DNA of 64,000 bases from Ruegeria halocynthiae (GCF_900106805.1 NZ_FNNP01000001.1:1550001-1614000), one strand, 5' to 3'. Counted from the stretch's first letter, positions 26,222-37,300 are shown. Made by a program: numbers and translations. Notes: a model not told the origin generated them from the sequence alone.

Positions 26222-27649
26222 TCAATCGTGGGGCAAACTGCCGGACCCGTGACCGGCCATTCCACCCGAAACCTCTTCAGTCGATTCCTCGGCCAATTCT
26301 TCTGGCAGGATCAGGTTCAGCACGATAGCAATCAGGGCTGCTGGCAACAGACCGCTGGTCATTAGAATGCGGAGTGTGTCCGGCAAGTGCTGAACCGCAC
26401 CCGGTTCCAGTTGCAGACCAAGGCCAATCGACAGCGAAATCGCAAAAATCACCATGTTGCGGCGGTTCCAATCCACGTCGGACAGCATCGAGATGCCTGC
26501 CGCGACGACCATGCCAAACATGACGATCACACCGCCGCCCAGAACTTCGATCGGAATGGTCCGGATGATGGCGCCGACCTTTGGAATAAGGCCACACAAG
26601 ATCAGGAACAGGGCGCCGCAGGTCACAACGTGGCGGCTCATGACGCCTGTCATCGCGATCAACCCGACATTCTGGCTGAACGATGTATTCGGAAACCCGC
26701 CGAACATACCAGCAAGCGCAGTTCCAACGCCATCAGCGTAGGTCGCACCCGCGATTTCCTTGTCGGTTGCTTCTCGACCCGCGCCACCCTTGGTGATCCC
26801 CGATACGTCACCGACGGTCTCAATGGCAGAGACGAAGGACATCAGAGCAAACCCGATCACGGCGGCCAACGAGAACTCAAAACCATATTTGAAAGGGACC
26901 GGCAGTGCGAAAGCCGAGGCCCGCGACCAGCTTGTGCCAATGGCCTCGAACGTCACCATTCCCACCATCAGGGCATAGACATACCCAACGGCCAATCCGG
27001 CCAGTACAGCAGACACCGACAGCATACCGCGCGCAAAGAACTTAAGCCCCAGCGTCACGACAACCACGACCAGCGCCGCCGACCAGTTGAGCAGCGATCC
27101 GTATTCCGGCGTACCAATCGCAGGCACACCACCCGCAGAATACTGAATGCCGACCTTGACCAGCGCCAAACCGATCATTGTCACGACCAGCCCGGTCACC
27201 AACGGCGGTAGTGCAAATCGTATCTTGCCGATGAACAGGCCGAGAAAGGCGTGAAACAGGCCACCGATCAGGACGCCACCAAACAGTGCCGCCAATGCAT
27301 CCACGCCTTTTCCGGCGACAAGCGGGATCATGATGGGAAGGAACGCAAAGCTTGTTCCCTGAACAATTGGCAAAGCCGCTCCAACCGGGCCAATCGTTAC
27401 GGTTTGCAGCAGGGTCGCCAGGCCCGCGAACAGCATCGACATCTGGATCAGGTAGAGCAGTTCGGGAAAATCTGGGGAATTTGAACCAAATCCAAACCCG
27501 GCGGCTCCGGCCACGATAATGGCCGGGGTAACGTTTGAGACGAACATCGCCAGAACGTGCTGAATGCCCAGCGGTATCGCCTTGTGTAAGGCGGGTGTGT
27601 AGTTCGGGTCCCGAAGCTGCTCGGGCGTCCCTATTGAAGTTTCGGCCAT
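26222..27649 (-). CDS. NCS2-family xanthine/uric acid permease
   Basis: 475 residues from the ATG at 27649, preceded by GGAGGA. About 12-14 membrane helices. LGIQHVLAMFVSNVTPAI (~29-46) is the helix-1 motif, and NTSFSQNVGLIAMTGVMSR contains the NCS2 signature Q-N-x-G-x-x-x-x-T. The C-terminal tail is acidic and cytosolic. It lies 67 bp after allA on the same strand; location and family point to urate or xanthine uptake by cation symport. Confidence 0.9.
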   Translation of the reverse strand: MAETSIGTPEQLRDPNYTPALHKAIPLGIQHVLAMFVSNVTPAIIVAGAAGFGFGSNSPDFPELLYLIQMSMLFAGLATLLQTVTIGPVGAALPIVQGTSFAFLPIMIPLVAGKGVDALAALFGGVLIGGLFHAFLGLFIGKIRFALPPLVTGLVVTMIGLALVKVGIQYSAGGVPAIGTPEYGSLLNWSAALVVVVVTLGLKFFARGMLSVSAVLAGLAVGYVYALMVGMVTFEAIGTSWSRASAFALPVPFKYGFEFSLAAVIGFALMSFVSAIETVGDVSGITKGGAGREATDKEIAGATYADGVGTALAGMFGGFPNTSFSQNVGLIAMTGVMSRHVVTCGALFLILCGLIPKVGAIIRTIPIEVLGGGVIVMFGMVVAAGISMLSDVDWNRRNMVIFAISLSIGLGLQLEPGAVQHLPDTLRILMTSGLLPAALIAIVLNLILPEELAEESTEEVSGGMAGHGSGSLPHD

Positions 27650-27716
27650 GATCTCATTGTCCTCCCTAAGATCCAATGGGGTTCTTGCCGCTTCTCTGGC
27701 GGCTTCGGTTCTGGTT

Positions 27717-28202
27717 TCAGCGCTCGACCACCTCGTAAGGTGTGCTGAACCAGTATTCTTCCAAATTCGGGCTCTCTCCGATCCGATCGACGACCGCGAA
27801 CAGCCCGGGCCCATGCAATGGTGTCAGGACCCCATGCCAGGTGCCTCGATGATAGTTCACAGCCTGTCCGGGATACGTGATAAAGGCACGTGGCTGACCC
27901 GGTTGACCTCCCTCATCGGGGGCGACTATCACCAGAAATGACTGGTGGGTCATCGGGATGAATGCCTGACTGCCGTCGGGATGACGCTCGACCATCTCCA
28001 GCAGGTAAGGCATTTCGCGTGGGTTGGCATTGAACAGGCTGATACCGGCGCGCGCATCACCAAAATCCAAATTAGCTCGGTCGTGATAGCGCTCACACTG
28101 GCCTTGATTGATAATCTTGTCAGGCGCGCCTGCGATATCGATCAGATCGCCAAACGATGCGAAAGCTTCGGCCGAGATCGGTTCAGCGACAATCCGTTTC
28201 AT
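27717..28202 (-). CDS. allA: Ureidoglycolate lyase
   Basis: 161 residues, full length for AllA. It splits (S)-ureidoglycolate into glyoxylate and urea. RIVAEPISAEAFASFGDLID opens the protein and VNYHRGTWHGVLTPLHGPGLFAVVDR (residues ~113-138) carries the conserved H-x(4)-H stretch of the cupin-like active site. Its ATG overlaps the puuE-uraD stop (ATGA), so translation is coupled. Confidence 0.93.
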   Translation of the reverse strand: MKRIVAEPISAEAFASFGDLIDIAGAPDKIINQGQCERYHDRANLDFGDARAGISLFNANPREMPYLLEMVERHPDGSQAFIPMTHQSFLVIVAPDEGGQPGQPRAFITYPGQAVNYHRGTWHGVLTPLHGPGLFAVVDRIGESPNLEEYWFSTPYEVVER

Positions 28203-29617
28203 GAAGGCAGCACATCACACAGACGGAACTCGGCGATCCGTTCAACCTGTCGGCAGGCCTCGGCGAACTCGGTTTCGCGATCCTGTTCGATCCGCCGCTC
28301 AAACGCGCGCAGGATCGAGGCCTTGGTGTGGTCACGAACTGCGATGATGAACGGAAAGCCAAATTTGTCGATGTAGCGTTGGTTCAATTCGGTGAACGCG
28401 GTGCGCTCGTTATCCGTCAGCGCATCAAGCCCAGCCGAGGCCTGCTCGGACGTGCTTTCCTGTGTCAGCCGCTTGGCCTGCGCCAGCTTTCCCGCAAGAT
28501 CGGGGTGGGCCGTCAGAACGCCCAACCGCTCCTCGGGTGAGGCAGATCGGAACATGCGCGCCAGTGCATTGTGCAATCCGCCAGCAGTATCATGCGCCGC
28601 GCCCAATTCCAGAACATATGCCCGTTCGGCGATCCACGCTGAATGCTCAAAGATACCACCATAAGCAGAAACGAATTCGTCACGCCCCATCTGTGAAGGC
28701 GATGCGCGCTCAACCGATGGGTGCGTTTCAGCCCAGTGTTCCGCAATCTGCAGCCGCGTTGCGAACCACACGTCCGAGAACCCGCGCGCATAATCCAGAA
28801 ACCGTTTCAGCGCCACGACCCGTCCCGGACGCCCAATCAGGCGACAGTGCAGGCCGATCGACAGCATCTTGGGTGCGCCTGCTTCGCCTTCTGCATAAAG
28901 CGCATCGAAACTGTCTTTCAGGTAGGAATAGAATTGATCCCCTGCGTTGAACCCTTGCGGCGTGGCAAAACGCATATCGTTGCAGTCCAGCGTATATGGG
29001 ACAATCAGTTGATCCCGCCCGCTGGACCGCATCCAATAGGGTAGATCGTCTGCGTAGGTATCCGCGACATAGGCAAAGCCAGCTTCTTCGGCGACCAGAC
29101 GCACGGTGTTTTCCGAACAACGCCCAGTATACCAACCGCGAGGGCGATCCCCTACGACTTCGGTATGCAGGCGGATCGCCTCAGCGATCTGGGCGCGCTC
29201 TTCATCTTCGGGCATGTCCTTGTGCTCGACCCATTTCAGGCCATGGCTGGCGATCTCCCACCCTGCGGATTTCATTGCTGCGACTTGATCCGGCGAACGC
29301 GCCAGAGCTGTGGCCACGCCATAAACGGTAATCGGCAAGTCTTTCATCAGGCGATGCAGACGCCAGAACCCGGCCCGCGAGCCGTATTCATAGATCGATT
29401 CCATGTTCCAATGACGCTGGCCCGTCCACTGCGCCGCCCCAACAATCTCGGACAAGAACGCCTCGGATGCCGCATCCCCATGCAGAACACAGTTTTCGCC
29501 GCCCTCTTCGTAGTTCAATACGATCTGCACAGCCAGTTTTGCCCCGCCGGGCCATGCGGCGTCAGGCGGGTTGGCTCCGTATCCGATCATATCGCGGGGG
29601 TAACGAGGCGGCTGCAT
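28199..29617 (-). CDS. puuE: Fusion of allantoinase (PuuE) and OHCU decarboxylase (UraD)
   Basis: 472 residues from the ATG at 29617 (GGAAG ribosome site). Residues ~1-298 are a polysaccharide-deacetylase-like allantoinase (RYPRDMIGYG at 5-14, later SIGLHCRLIGRPGR). Residues ~305-472 are a UraD domain (YGGIFEHSAWIAERA 319-333, HPDLAGKL, FGFPFIIAV). One protein thus decarboxylates OHCU to (S)-allantoin and opens the allantoin ring to allantoate. Coupled to allA and divergent from uraH. Confidence 0.93.
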   Translation of the reverse strand: MQPPRYPRDMIGYGANPPDAAWPGGAKLAVQIVLNYEEGGENCVLHGDAASEAFLSEIVGAAQWTGQRHWNMESIYEYGSRAGFWRLHRLMKDLPITVYGVATALARSPDQVAAMKSAGWEIASHGLKWVEHKDMPEDEERAQIAEAIRLHTEVVGDRPRGWYTGRCSENTVRLVAEEAGFAYVADTYADDLPYWMRSSGRDQLIVPYTLDCNDMRFATPQGFNAGDQFYSYLKDSFDALYAEGEAGAPKMLSIGLHCRLIGRPGRVVALKRFLDYARGFSDVWFATRLQIAEHWAETHPSVERASPSQMGRDEFVSAYGGIFEHSAWIAERAYVLELGAAHDTAGGLHNALARMFRSASPEERLGVLTAHPDLAGKLAQAKRLTQESTSEQASAGLDALTDNERTAFTELNQRYIDKFGFPFIIAVRDHTKASILRAFERRIEQDRETEFAEACRQVERIAEFRLCDVLPS

Positions 29618-29780
29618 AGGGTCTTCCAGTCCGATTAGGTGTTTTGACAGCATTACCCCAGATACGGCCCATAGATTATCAAATCAATCCGAACACTGTT
29701 TCCGGTTCTTTCGGCATTTCAACCGTTTTGTGGTTTGGCCCAAACTGTGGCACATCAAAAGAAACGCATAGGAGAGACCT

Positions 29781-30137
29781 TTGGCTGGCTATCTTACGAC
29801 CCACGTTCTGGATACGGCACGCGGCTGCCCTGCTGAGGGTTTGAAAATCGCACTTTATCAAGTGTCGGGAAATTCTCATCGCAAACTGGTTGAGATGGAG
29901 ACCAACGCGGATGGTCGCACCAACAGTCCGATCCTGCCGCAAGACGACTTCAAGACCGGCACGTATGAACTGATTTTCTTCGCCGGAGATTACCTGCGGA
30001 CGACGGGTCAAGACGAGGATGATCCGCTGTTCCTGGATCAGGTTCCAATCCGCTTTGGCATGTCCGATCCGGATGCACATTACCATGTGCCCCTGCTTCT
30101 GTCGCCCTTCGGGTATTCAACCTACCGGGGCAGCTAG
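29781..30137 (+). CDS. uraH: 5-hydroxyisourate hydrolase
   Basis: 118 residues, starting at a TTG (29781) behind GGAGAG. GYLTTHVLDTARG at the N-terminus and the C-terminal hallmark YRGS identify a transthyretin-like 5-hydroxyisourate hydrolase; the catalytic His, Arg and His are visible in THVLD, VPIRFG and HYHVPLLLSP. It hydrolyses the PuuD product to OHCU. Divergent from puuE-uraD; its stop is 2 bp from that of the convergent LysR gene. Confidence 0.93.
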   Translation: MAGYLTTHVLDTARGCPAEGLKIALYQVSGNSHRKLVEMETNADGRTNSPILPQDDFKTGTYELIFFAGDYLRTTGQDEDDPLFLDQVPIRFGMSDPDAHYHVPLLLSPFGYSTYRGS

Positions 30138-30139
30138 TT

Positions 30140-31054
30140 TCAGGTTTCAACGCTGCGGACCACCTTGCTGATCCGGTCAATCATGAAATCCATGAACAGC
30201 CGCGCCTTGGGATCCTGATGGCGTCGATGGGTATATAGACAGGCCATCTGCACTGGAACCGGGGGGGTTTGCACCGCAACCGGGATCAACCGTCCTGCCT
30301 TTAGGTGTTCGGACACTTCAAAGACGGGCTTCATAGCGATCCCCTGACCGGACAACGCCCAGTCGGTCAGCACATCGCCATCGTCGCACTCATAGCGGCC
30401 TGAGACAGCGAACCGTTTTGGACCATCGGGTGTTTCCAACATCCACTGAAACTCCGACGCGCCGGGGAAGCGCAGGTTTAAACACTCATGCTTGCCTGAA
30501 ATCAGATCAGTTCCAGATTCCGGCATACCGCATCGGTTCACGTATTCAGGGGCCGCGCATGACACGCGTTGGCAATCTGCGATCTTGCGGATGCGCAATG
30601 TGCTGTCTTCAGGCTGGCCGATGAAAAAGGCCAGATCCAACCCTTCAGTGGTCAGATCAACCGAGCGGTCTGTCAACCTCAACCGCACATCGATTTCAGG
30701 GTATTTTGCCAGAAAATCAGGTACATGGGGTGCCAGCAACCGGCGCCCCACCCCCAGAGGCGCGGCCACAAACAGCGATCCGCGCGGCGCTTCTGTCAGA
30801 TGCGTTACTTGCGCTTCAGCCTCATCAACCGCATCCAGAACCGCGACCGCACCGGGGTAGAACGCCCGTCCCTGTTCGGTCGGCGTCAGGTTACGCGTCG
30901 TCCGCTGAAACAGGCGTACCCCCAGATGATCTTCAAGTTGCGAAATCCGTGCCGAGGTCACCGCAGGGGATATCCGCATATCACGACCTGCGGCAGACAT
31001 GCTGCCGAGATCATAAACCCGGACGAAGGTGCGAATATTGTCGAGATAGGACAT
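30140..31054 (-). CDS. LysR-family transcriptional regulator, probably of purine catabolism
   Basis: 304 residues from the ATG at 31054; the upstream extension runs into the divergent promoter. N-terminal winged helix-turn-helix (1-60: FVRVYDLGSMSAAGRDMRISPAVTS) and a type 2 periplasmic-binding-like effector domain (~90-300). Divergent from puuD with 95 bp between starts, the classical layout for a LysR activator of its neighbour. The effector may be urate or a downstream product. Confidence 0.88.
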   Translation of the reverse strand: MSYLDNIRTFVRVYDLGSMSAAGRDMRISPAVTSARISQLEDHLGVRLFQRTTRNLTPTEQGRAFYPGAVAVLDAVDEAEAQVTHLTEAPRGSLFVAAPLGVGRRLLAPHVPDFLAKYPEIDVRLRLTDRSVDLTTEGLDLAFFIGQPEDSTLRIRKIADCQRVSCAAPEYVNRCGMPESGTDLISGKHECLNLRFPGASEFQWMLETPDGPKRFAVSGRYECDDGDVLTDWALSGQGIAMKPVFEVSEHLKAGRLIPVAVQTPPVPVQMACLYTHRRHQDPKARLFMDFMIDRISKVVRSVET

Positions 31055-31149
31055 CTTATCGTTTTTTTTGATACAGTTTGACAATATACGGGAATACCGA
31101 AGAAAAGCCCGCTTGCCTAGTGTGGCACAACGCAATCGGAGACATTAGC

Positions 31150-32373
31150 ATGTACGACTTCGCCGTGTTCTGGGATTGGATTGGTTTTGGCGTGCGCTGG
31201 TTGCACGTTATCACTGCGATCGCCTGGATCGGATCATCCTTCTATTTTATCGCGCTGGACCTTGGCCTGAACCGCGATATCCCCGGCCCCGCTGACGGTG
31301 AAGAATGGCAGGTCCATGGCGGTGGTTTTTATCACATCCAGAAATATCTGGTCGCTCCGGAACGGATGCCGGACCATCTGACCTGGTTCAAATGGGAAAG
31401 CTATGCCACATGGCTCAGCGGCGCTGCGCTTTTGATGATCGTCTATTGGGTCGGAGGCGAGCTGTATCTGATCGACGCCCATAAGGCCGATCTGGCGCTG
31501 TGGCAGGGTATCCTGATCTCGGCCGCCTCGCTGACCATTGGTTGGCTGGCCTATGATTTCCTATGCAAATCCGGCCTCGGCGAACGCCCGACATTGCTGA
31601 TGGTTTTGCTGTTTGTTCTGCTGGTGGCAATGGGCTGGGGCTATAACCAGATTTTCACCGGCCGCGCGATGATGCTGCATCTGGGCGCGTTCACGGCCAC
31701 GATCATGACGGCGAATGTGTTCTTTATCATCATGCCAAACCAGCGCATCGTGGTGGATGACCTTAAAAATGGGCGTACGCCTGATCCGAAATATGGCAAG
31801 ATCGCCAAGCTGCGCTCGACTCATAACAACTATCTGACTTTACCGGTCGTGTTCCTGATGCTGTCGAACCATTACCCGCTGGCCTTCGCGACCCAATACA
31901 ACTGGATCATTGCCGCGCTGGTCTTCCTGATGGGTGTCACCATCCGGCACTATTTCAACACCCGCCACGCGCGCGCCGGCAATCCAACCTGGACATGGGC
32001 CGTGACCGCTCTGTTGTTCCTTACAATCATGTGGTTGTCGACCGCCGCGATGCATGACCCGTTGGAAGAGGCTGAAGCGCAGCAGCTAACCCCTTATGAA
32101 CAGAAATTCGCATCAGCGGATGGCTTTGAAGAAGCGCATGACATTGTTCTGGGGCGCTGTTCCATGTGCCACGCGCGTGAGCCTGTCTGGGAAGGCATCT
32201 TATGGGCACCCAAAGGTGTTCTGCTGGAAACCGAGGCCGACATTGCGCAGAACGCACAGCAGATTTATATGCAATCCGGCGTCACCCACGCCATGCCCCC
32301 CGCGAACGTCACTTATATGGAACCCGAAGATCGCGATGCGATCATTAGGTGGTTCCGAAATGCCAATCTGTAG
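31150..32373 (+). CDS. puuD: Urate oxidase PuuD, membrane-bound, with cytochrome c domain
   Basis: 407 residues from the ATG at 31150. About eight membrane helices occupy residues 10-300, with the conserved start WDWIGFGVRWLHVITAIAWIG. The C-terminal domain has the haem motif CSMCH (337-341) and Met382 as likely sixth ligand. PuuD oxidises urate to 5-hydroxyisourate and passes electrons to the respiratory chain rather than to O2 directly. Divergent from the LysR gene; TTGACA at 31078-31083 may be its -35. Confidence 0.93.
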   Translation: MYDFAVFWDWIGFGVRWLHVITAIAWIGSSFYFIALDLGLNRDIPGPADGEEWQVHGGGFYHIQKYLVAPERMPDHLTWFKWESYATWLSGAALLMIVYWVGGELYLIDAHKADLALWQGILISAASLTIGWLAYDFLCKSGLGERPTLLMVLLFVLLVAMGWGYNQIFTGRAMMLHLGAFTATIMTANVFFIIMPNQRIVVDDLKNGRTPDPKYGKIAKLRSTHNNYLTLPVVFLMLSNHYPLAFATQYNWIIAALVFLMGVTIRHYFNTRHARAGNPTWTWAVTALLFLTIMWLSTAAMHDPLEEAEAQQLTPYEQKFASADGFEEAHDIVLGRCSMCHAREPVWEGILWAPKGVLLETEADIAQNAQQIYMQSGVTHAMPPANVTYMEPEDRDAIIRWFRNANL

Positions 32374-32526
32374 CGAATTGAAACGCGGGTGATCCAATAA
32401 TAACAATAGAACTTGGTTTAGTTCTTCCCCTTGGCGTCGCCAAATGCTCTAAATGAATTCAACAAGCCGCATCCTTTCTATTTCGCGGCCACAGTGATTT
32501 CGACTTGGGGCAGTTGGAGCCAGACA

Positions 32527-34332
32527 ATGACAGGGAGCAGACCGCGTGGCGATCTGAGACGTTTGCTTTTTGGCGCGCTTGTGGCCTTGATTCCCAATCT
32601 TGCATCCGCGCTGGAAACCACCCTGTCCGCCCCCGGCGCATCCGAAGATCTGGTTGACCGACTGGAAGAGACCTCATCTGTTTTCACCTCAGAATCGCGC
32701 GGGCTGGATACGTCACTGGAGATCCTGTCAGCGGCCCTGTCAGACTACCGCACCATCGTTCAGATTATGTATGACGAAGGTTATTTCAGCCCTGTCGTCA
32801 GCATCAAGTTGGACGGGCAGGAAGCCGCAAACATCAACTCGCTGAATGTTCCTGCCCAATTCAAACGGGCGGCGATACTTGTCACCCCGGGCCGGAAATT
32901 CAAATTTGGCACCGCGGTCGTGCAACCTGTAGCACCCGGAACAGAACTGCCTGAAGAGTTCGCCAGGGGAAAAACCGCGACCACCGGAGCGATCCAACAG
33001 GCAACCTCGGCTGGTGTACAAGGCTGGCGCAATACGGGCCATGCAAAGGCAGAAGTGTCGGATCAAAAGGTGATCGCGCGCCATGCGCAGGCACGGCTGG
33101 ACGCCACGATTGATCTGGCGCCGGGGCCGAGGCTGCGATTTGGCAAAATGATCATCCAGGGCGATACAGATGTCCGCCATCGGTCGATCGAAAAAATCTC
33201 AGGATTTCCTTCTGGTGAAGTTTACTCGCCAGAACAGGTGCAAAAAGTTGGCACCCGCCTGCGACGTACCGGCACGTTCAGTACGGTCTCTCTTAAAGAA
33301 CATGATGAGCCGAACCCGGATGGAACACTGGATTTCGACGCCACGTTCGAAGACCTGCCACCGCGACGCCTGACTTTCGGGGCCGAGATTGCCTCGCGCG
33401 ACGGTGTTGACGTCACCGCCACCTGGACCCATCGAAACGTATTCCGGCGGGCCCAGCGGCTGCGGTTCGAGGCCGCGATCCGAAACATCGGTGGGGCCGA
33501 AGATATCGACGGGCGCATCGGTTTGCGTCTGGATCAACCAGACCGGTTGGGTCCTGATGACAGTACTTTCTGGAGCGCGCTGCTGGAACGGCGCAATACC
33601 GAGAACTACAACGTCTCGGTCGCCTCGCTTGCCTATGGTGCGCGCCGCACATTCTCGGACCGTTTGTATGCCGAAGCATCAGCTGGTTTCCAATGGTCGG
33701 ATGCAGATGACGCTTATGGCGACGGGCGCAAGTTTCGTTACTTTATCCTGCCCTTCCGATCAGAATGGGATGAGCGGGACAGCAAGGTCAGCGCCACACG
33801 AGGTTATTATCTGGACTCGCAGGTGATGCCCTTTCTCGGGTTCTCCGGGTCCGACACTGGCCTTAGGATGTTCTTCGACGGACGGGCCTATAACGATCTG
33901 GGCACAGGTGGCCGGCTGGTGCTGGCGGGGCGTGTTCAACTGGGATCTGTCCTTGGGCCGCCAGCGGATGGCGTGACCCCGGATTTCCTGTTCTTCTCGG
34001 GCGGTGCCGGGACGGTACGTGGTCAACCTTACGAAAGCCTCGGCATCCCTGTCGGTGATGGTGTCGCCGGGGGCAAATCCTTTTTGGGATTGTCAGCTGA
34101 GGTTCGCGGCAAAGTCACCGACACAATCTCATTGGTCGGCTTCTACGACTATGGCGTCGTCGACACATCTTCATTCATCGGCAGCGGCGCGGAAGAGCAT
34201 TCTGGCGCGGGGCTTGGAATCCGCTATGATCTGGGTGGTTTCGGGCCCTTGCGCTTTGACCTTGCCGTACCAGTTCAAGGTAACACGGGCGACGGGTTGC
34301 AATTCTACCTCGGGATCGGGCAGGCCTTTTGA
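32527..34332 (+). CDS. tamA: Translocation and assembly module outer-membrane protein TamA
   Basis: 601 residues from the ATG at 32527. A signal peptide (LLFGALVALIPNLASA) is followed by POTRA domains (~55-265; TMIIQGDTDVRHRSIEK-like segment near 220) and an Omp85 barrel. The barrel contains GGAGTVRGQPYESLG (~495), the VRG/Y motif of the L6 loop, and ends YLGIGQAF with terminal Phe. It inserts proteins into the outer membrane together with TamB, encoded next with a TGATG overlap. Confidence 0.93.
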   Translation: MTGSRPRGDLRRLLFGALVALIPNLASALETTLSAPGASEDLVDRLEETSSVFTSESRGLDTSLEILSAALSDYRTIVQIMYDEGYFSPVVSIKLDGQEAANINSLNVPAQFKRAAILVTPGRKFKFGTAVVQPVAPGTELPEEFARGKTATTGAIQQATSAGVQGWRNTGHAKAEVSDQKVIARHAQARLDATIDLAPGPRLRFGKMIIQGDTDVRHRSIEKISGFPSGEVYSPEQVQKVGTRLRRTGTFSTVSLKEHDEPNPDGTLDFDATFEDLPPRRLTFGAEIASRDGVDVTATWTHRNVFRRAQRLRFEAAIRNIGGAEDIDGRIGLRLDQPDRLGPDDSTFWSALLERRNTENYNVSVASLAYGARRTFSDRLYAEASAGFQWSDADDAYGDGRKFRYFILPFRSEWDERDSKVSATRGYYLDSQVMPFLGFSGSDTGLRMFFDGRAYNDLGTGGRLVLAGRVQLGSVLGPPADGVTPDFLFFSGGAGTVRGQPYESLGIPVGDGVAGGKSFLGLSAEVRGKVTDTISLVGFYDYGVVDTSSFIGSGAEEHSGAGLGIRYDLGGFGPLRFDLAVPVQGNTGDGLQFYLGIGQAF

Positions 34333-37300
34333 TGCGCCGCATCGTATATCCCCTTTTGCTGAGTTCAGCAGCAATCACCGTCCCAGTCGTAACGGCCGCT
34401 CAGGACGAGGGCGGCAGCATGATCGAGCAGTTCCTGCAAGATACCCTGTCGGGCGATGATCAGAATGTCCGGGTGGTCGGGCTGCAAGGTGCTTTGAGTT
34501 CCCGCGCGACGATTCAAGAAATCACCGTCGCCGATGACGAAGGTGTCTGGCTGACCATCAAGGACGCTGAACTTGATTGGAACCGGCTGGCGCTGCTGCG
34601 GGGTCGGTTCTCGGTCAACACACTGTCGGCGCAGGAAATCGACATCGCGCGCGCGCCGGGCACAACCACCAAGGACACGCCGCCCGCTGCAGCCGAAACC
34701 CAAGCCTTCCAGTTGCCTGAACTTCCGGTATCCATCGAAATCGGAGAACTGCGGGTGGTTGACCTGTCTTTGGGTGAGCCACTGATAGGTGTCGCTGCGG
34801 ATCTCGCGGTGAATGGTAACCTTTCATTGGCGGACGGAACCTTGGATACCACGCTGGAGATCGACCGGCTGGACCGCGCAGGAGACACGATTGACCTAAA
34901 AGCAGGATTTCAGAACGATAGCCGCCAGATCGATCTGGACCTGACTGTCGCCGAAGCCTCTGGCGGGCTGATTGCAACGGCCTTATCCATCCCCGATGCA
35001 CCTCCCATAGAGCTGACCGCAAAAGGCTCCGGGCCGGTAACAGACTTTAATGCAGACATCGGGCTGAGCAGTGATCAGCAGCTTCGGGTGACTGGCCAAG
35101 TCCGGCTGCGGACAGCCGAAGAGAATGGAACCGCATCCGACGGCATCGCCTTTACCGCCGATGTCGGCGGCGACCTGACTCCGTTTCTGGCCGAAGAGAT
35201 GGACACGTTCTTTGGCACTGACACACGGCTATTCGTCGACGGGCGCACCCATTCCGATGGCGCACTGGATATTTCTGATATCGAAATCACCTCAGAGGCG
35301 CTGGAGCTGAAAAGCGAAGTGAGCCTTGCCTCGGGCGGTGTTCTGCAACTGGTCGCGCTGCAGGGGCGCATCACGCCGCCTAACGGCAACAAGGTCGTGC
35401 TGCCGATCAGCGGAGGCGATACGTCCATTGGTGCTGCTCAGATTTCAGCCTTGTTCAATGCTGAAAACGGCAATCTCTGGGACCTGAGCCTGACGACAAA
35501 CACCGTCGAAACATCCAACCTGAACCTCGATCACGCGAGGATCACCGGGCAAGGCACATTGGACCAGTCCTCTGGTTTGTCGATGGATGGCGATCTGCAG
35601 GCGGTACTGGATGGCATCGACCTTACGGACGCCGCCCTCAACACCGCGGTCGGTGATCAGATCACGCTGGATGGGCAGTTCGAATATGGCAGCGACCAGA
35701 CTCTGCAATTGTCCGGGTTCGAATTGGTCGGCAGCGATTACACCCTTGGGACCGATGCCGTTATCAGCGGGCTTGCGACCGGATTGCAGGTTGATGGCGA
35801 GGCGATGCTGCAGGCGACCGATCTATCGCGGTTCTCTGCCTTGGCCCAGCTTCAGCTTGGCGGTGAAGCCTCGATCCAGGTTGCGGGCAAAGGCTCACCG
35901 CTGGAACGCAGCTTTGACGGCAAAGTAACGGTGAACGGGCGCGATCTGGTGACTGGGCGCGATGACATCGATCCGATGATCAAAGGTGAGACCGAGATCG
36001 TACTGGATGGCAAACGTGGCACCGACGGCGTGACCATCCGCACATTCACCATCAATGGCGACGCGCTGACCGCCCAAGCCAGCGGCACGGTCACGACCCC
36101 GAATGGCAATCTGACGATCGACGGACAAGCCAGTGTAAACGCCCCTGATCTGGCGGTGTTCTCAGGCATCGCCAAACGAGACCTTGCTGGTGCTGTGCAG
36201 GCCCGGCTGGATGGCAAAGGTACCGTGCAGACATTGGAGTTTGACGGCCAGGCCAGTGTGATCGCGACCGATATCGAAACCGGGATAAGCGATATCGATC
36301 CGCTGCTGAAAGGGCGGACATCAATCAATCTGGACGGCGCACATTCTGGCGATCAAATCGTAATTCGCAGCGCTACGGTCAAAAGCCCAGCGCTGACCGC
36401 CGAAATCGGCGCTACCATTGATGATCCGACCGGCAACATCGCGGTGGATGGAAGTGCTAAGCTGAGCGCGCCGGACCTGTCATTGTTCTCGAACCTCGCC
36501 GGGCTTGATCTGGCCGGAGCGATCAAGGCCGATGTCACAGGCCGAGCGGCGCAAGACAGCAAGACATTTGACGTCAAAGGCAACCTGAGCGCGGATGACC
36601 TTGCCACTGGGATCGAGGCCGTCGATGCGTTGGTTCAGGGGCGAACGACGTTGAACGTTGATGCTGCCAACGATGAAGAAGGGTTCAATATCCGCACGTT
36701 CAGCCTGAACGGAACCGCGTTGACTGCAGATGCATCGGGTCGGTTGGACCGCGAAGCCGGCGGTCTTGATTTCTCGGCAATGCTGGACGATATCGGTCGT
36801 CTGTCATCAACGCTGTCCGGCCCGCTCAAGCTGGCAGGCAACGTCGCCCCCACAGGATCGGGATTGGAGGGCAATGCCCGCCTGCAAGGGCCAGACAGCT
36901 CTTACGCCAGTCTTACAGGAACGGTTGATACCAGCGGCACCGCCGATTTCGACTTTGACGCCAGCCTAAACCGGACTGAACGCTTTTTACCCGAGTTTCC
37001 CGGTACCATCTCTGCCACCGGAAACGCCCGCCGCAATGCCGGGGTGTGGACCATCGACGCAAAGGCAGAGGGTCCAGCCCAGATCAACAGCACCGTCATT
37101 GGCACTTTTGACGAAGGCAGCGGTGAGGCGGATCTGAAGATGCAAGGTGGTGTCAATATCGGCATCGCCAACGCGTTTATTTCACCCAATAATCTGGCGG
37201 GCACTGCGAAGTTTGATCTGGCCCTGAAAGGGGCACCCGCACTGGATGCGCTTAGCGGAACCATTTCCACATCCGGCGCATCGATGGCGCTGCCCGATGT

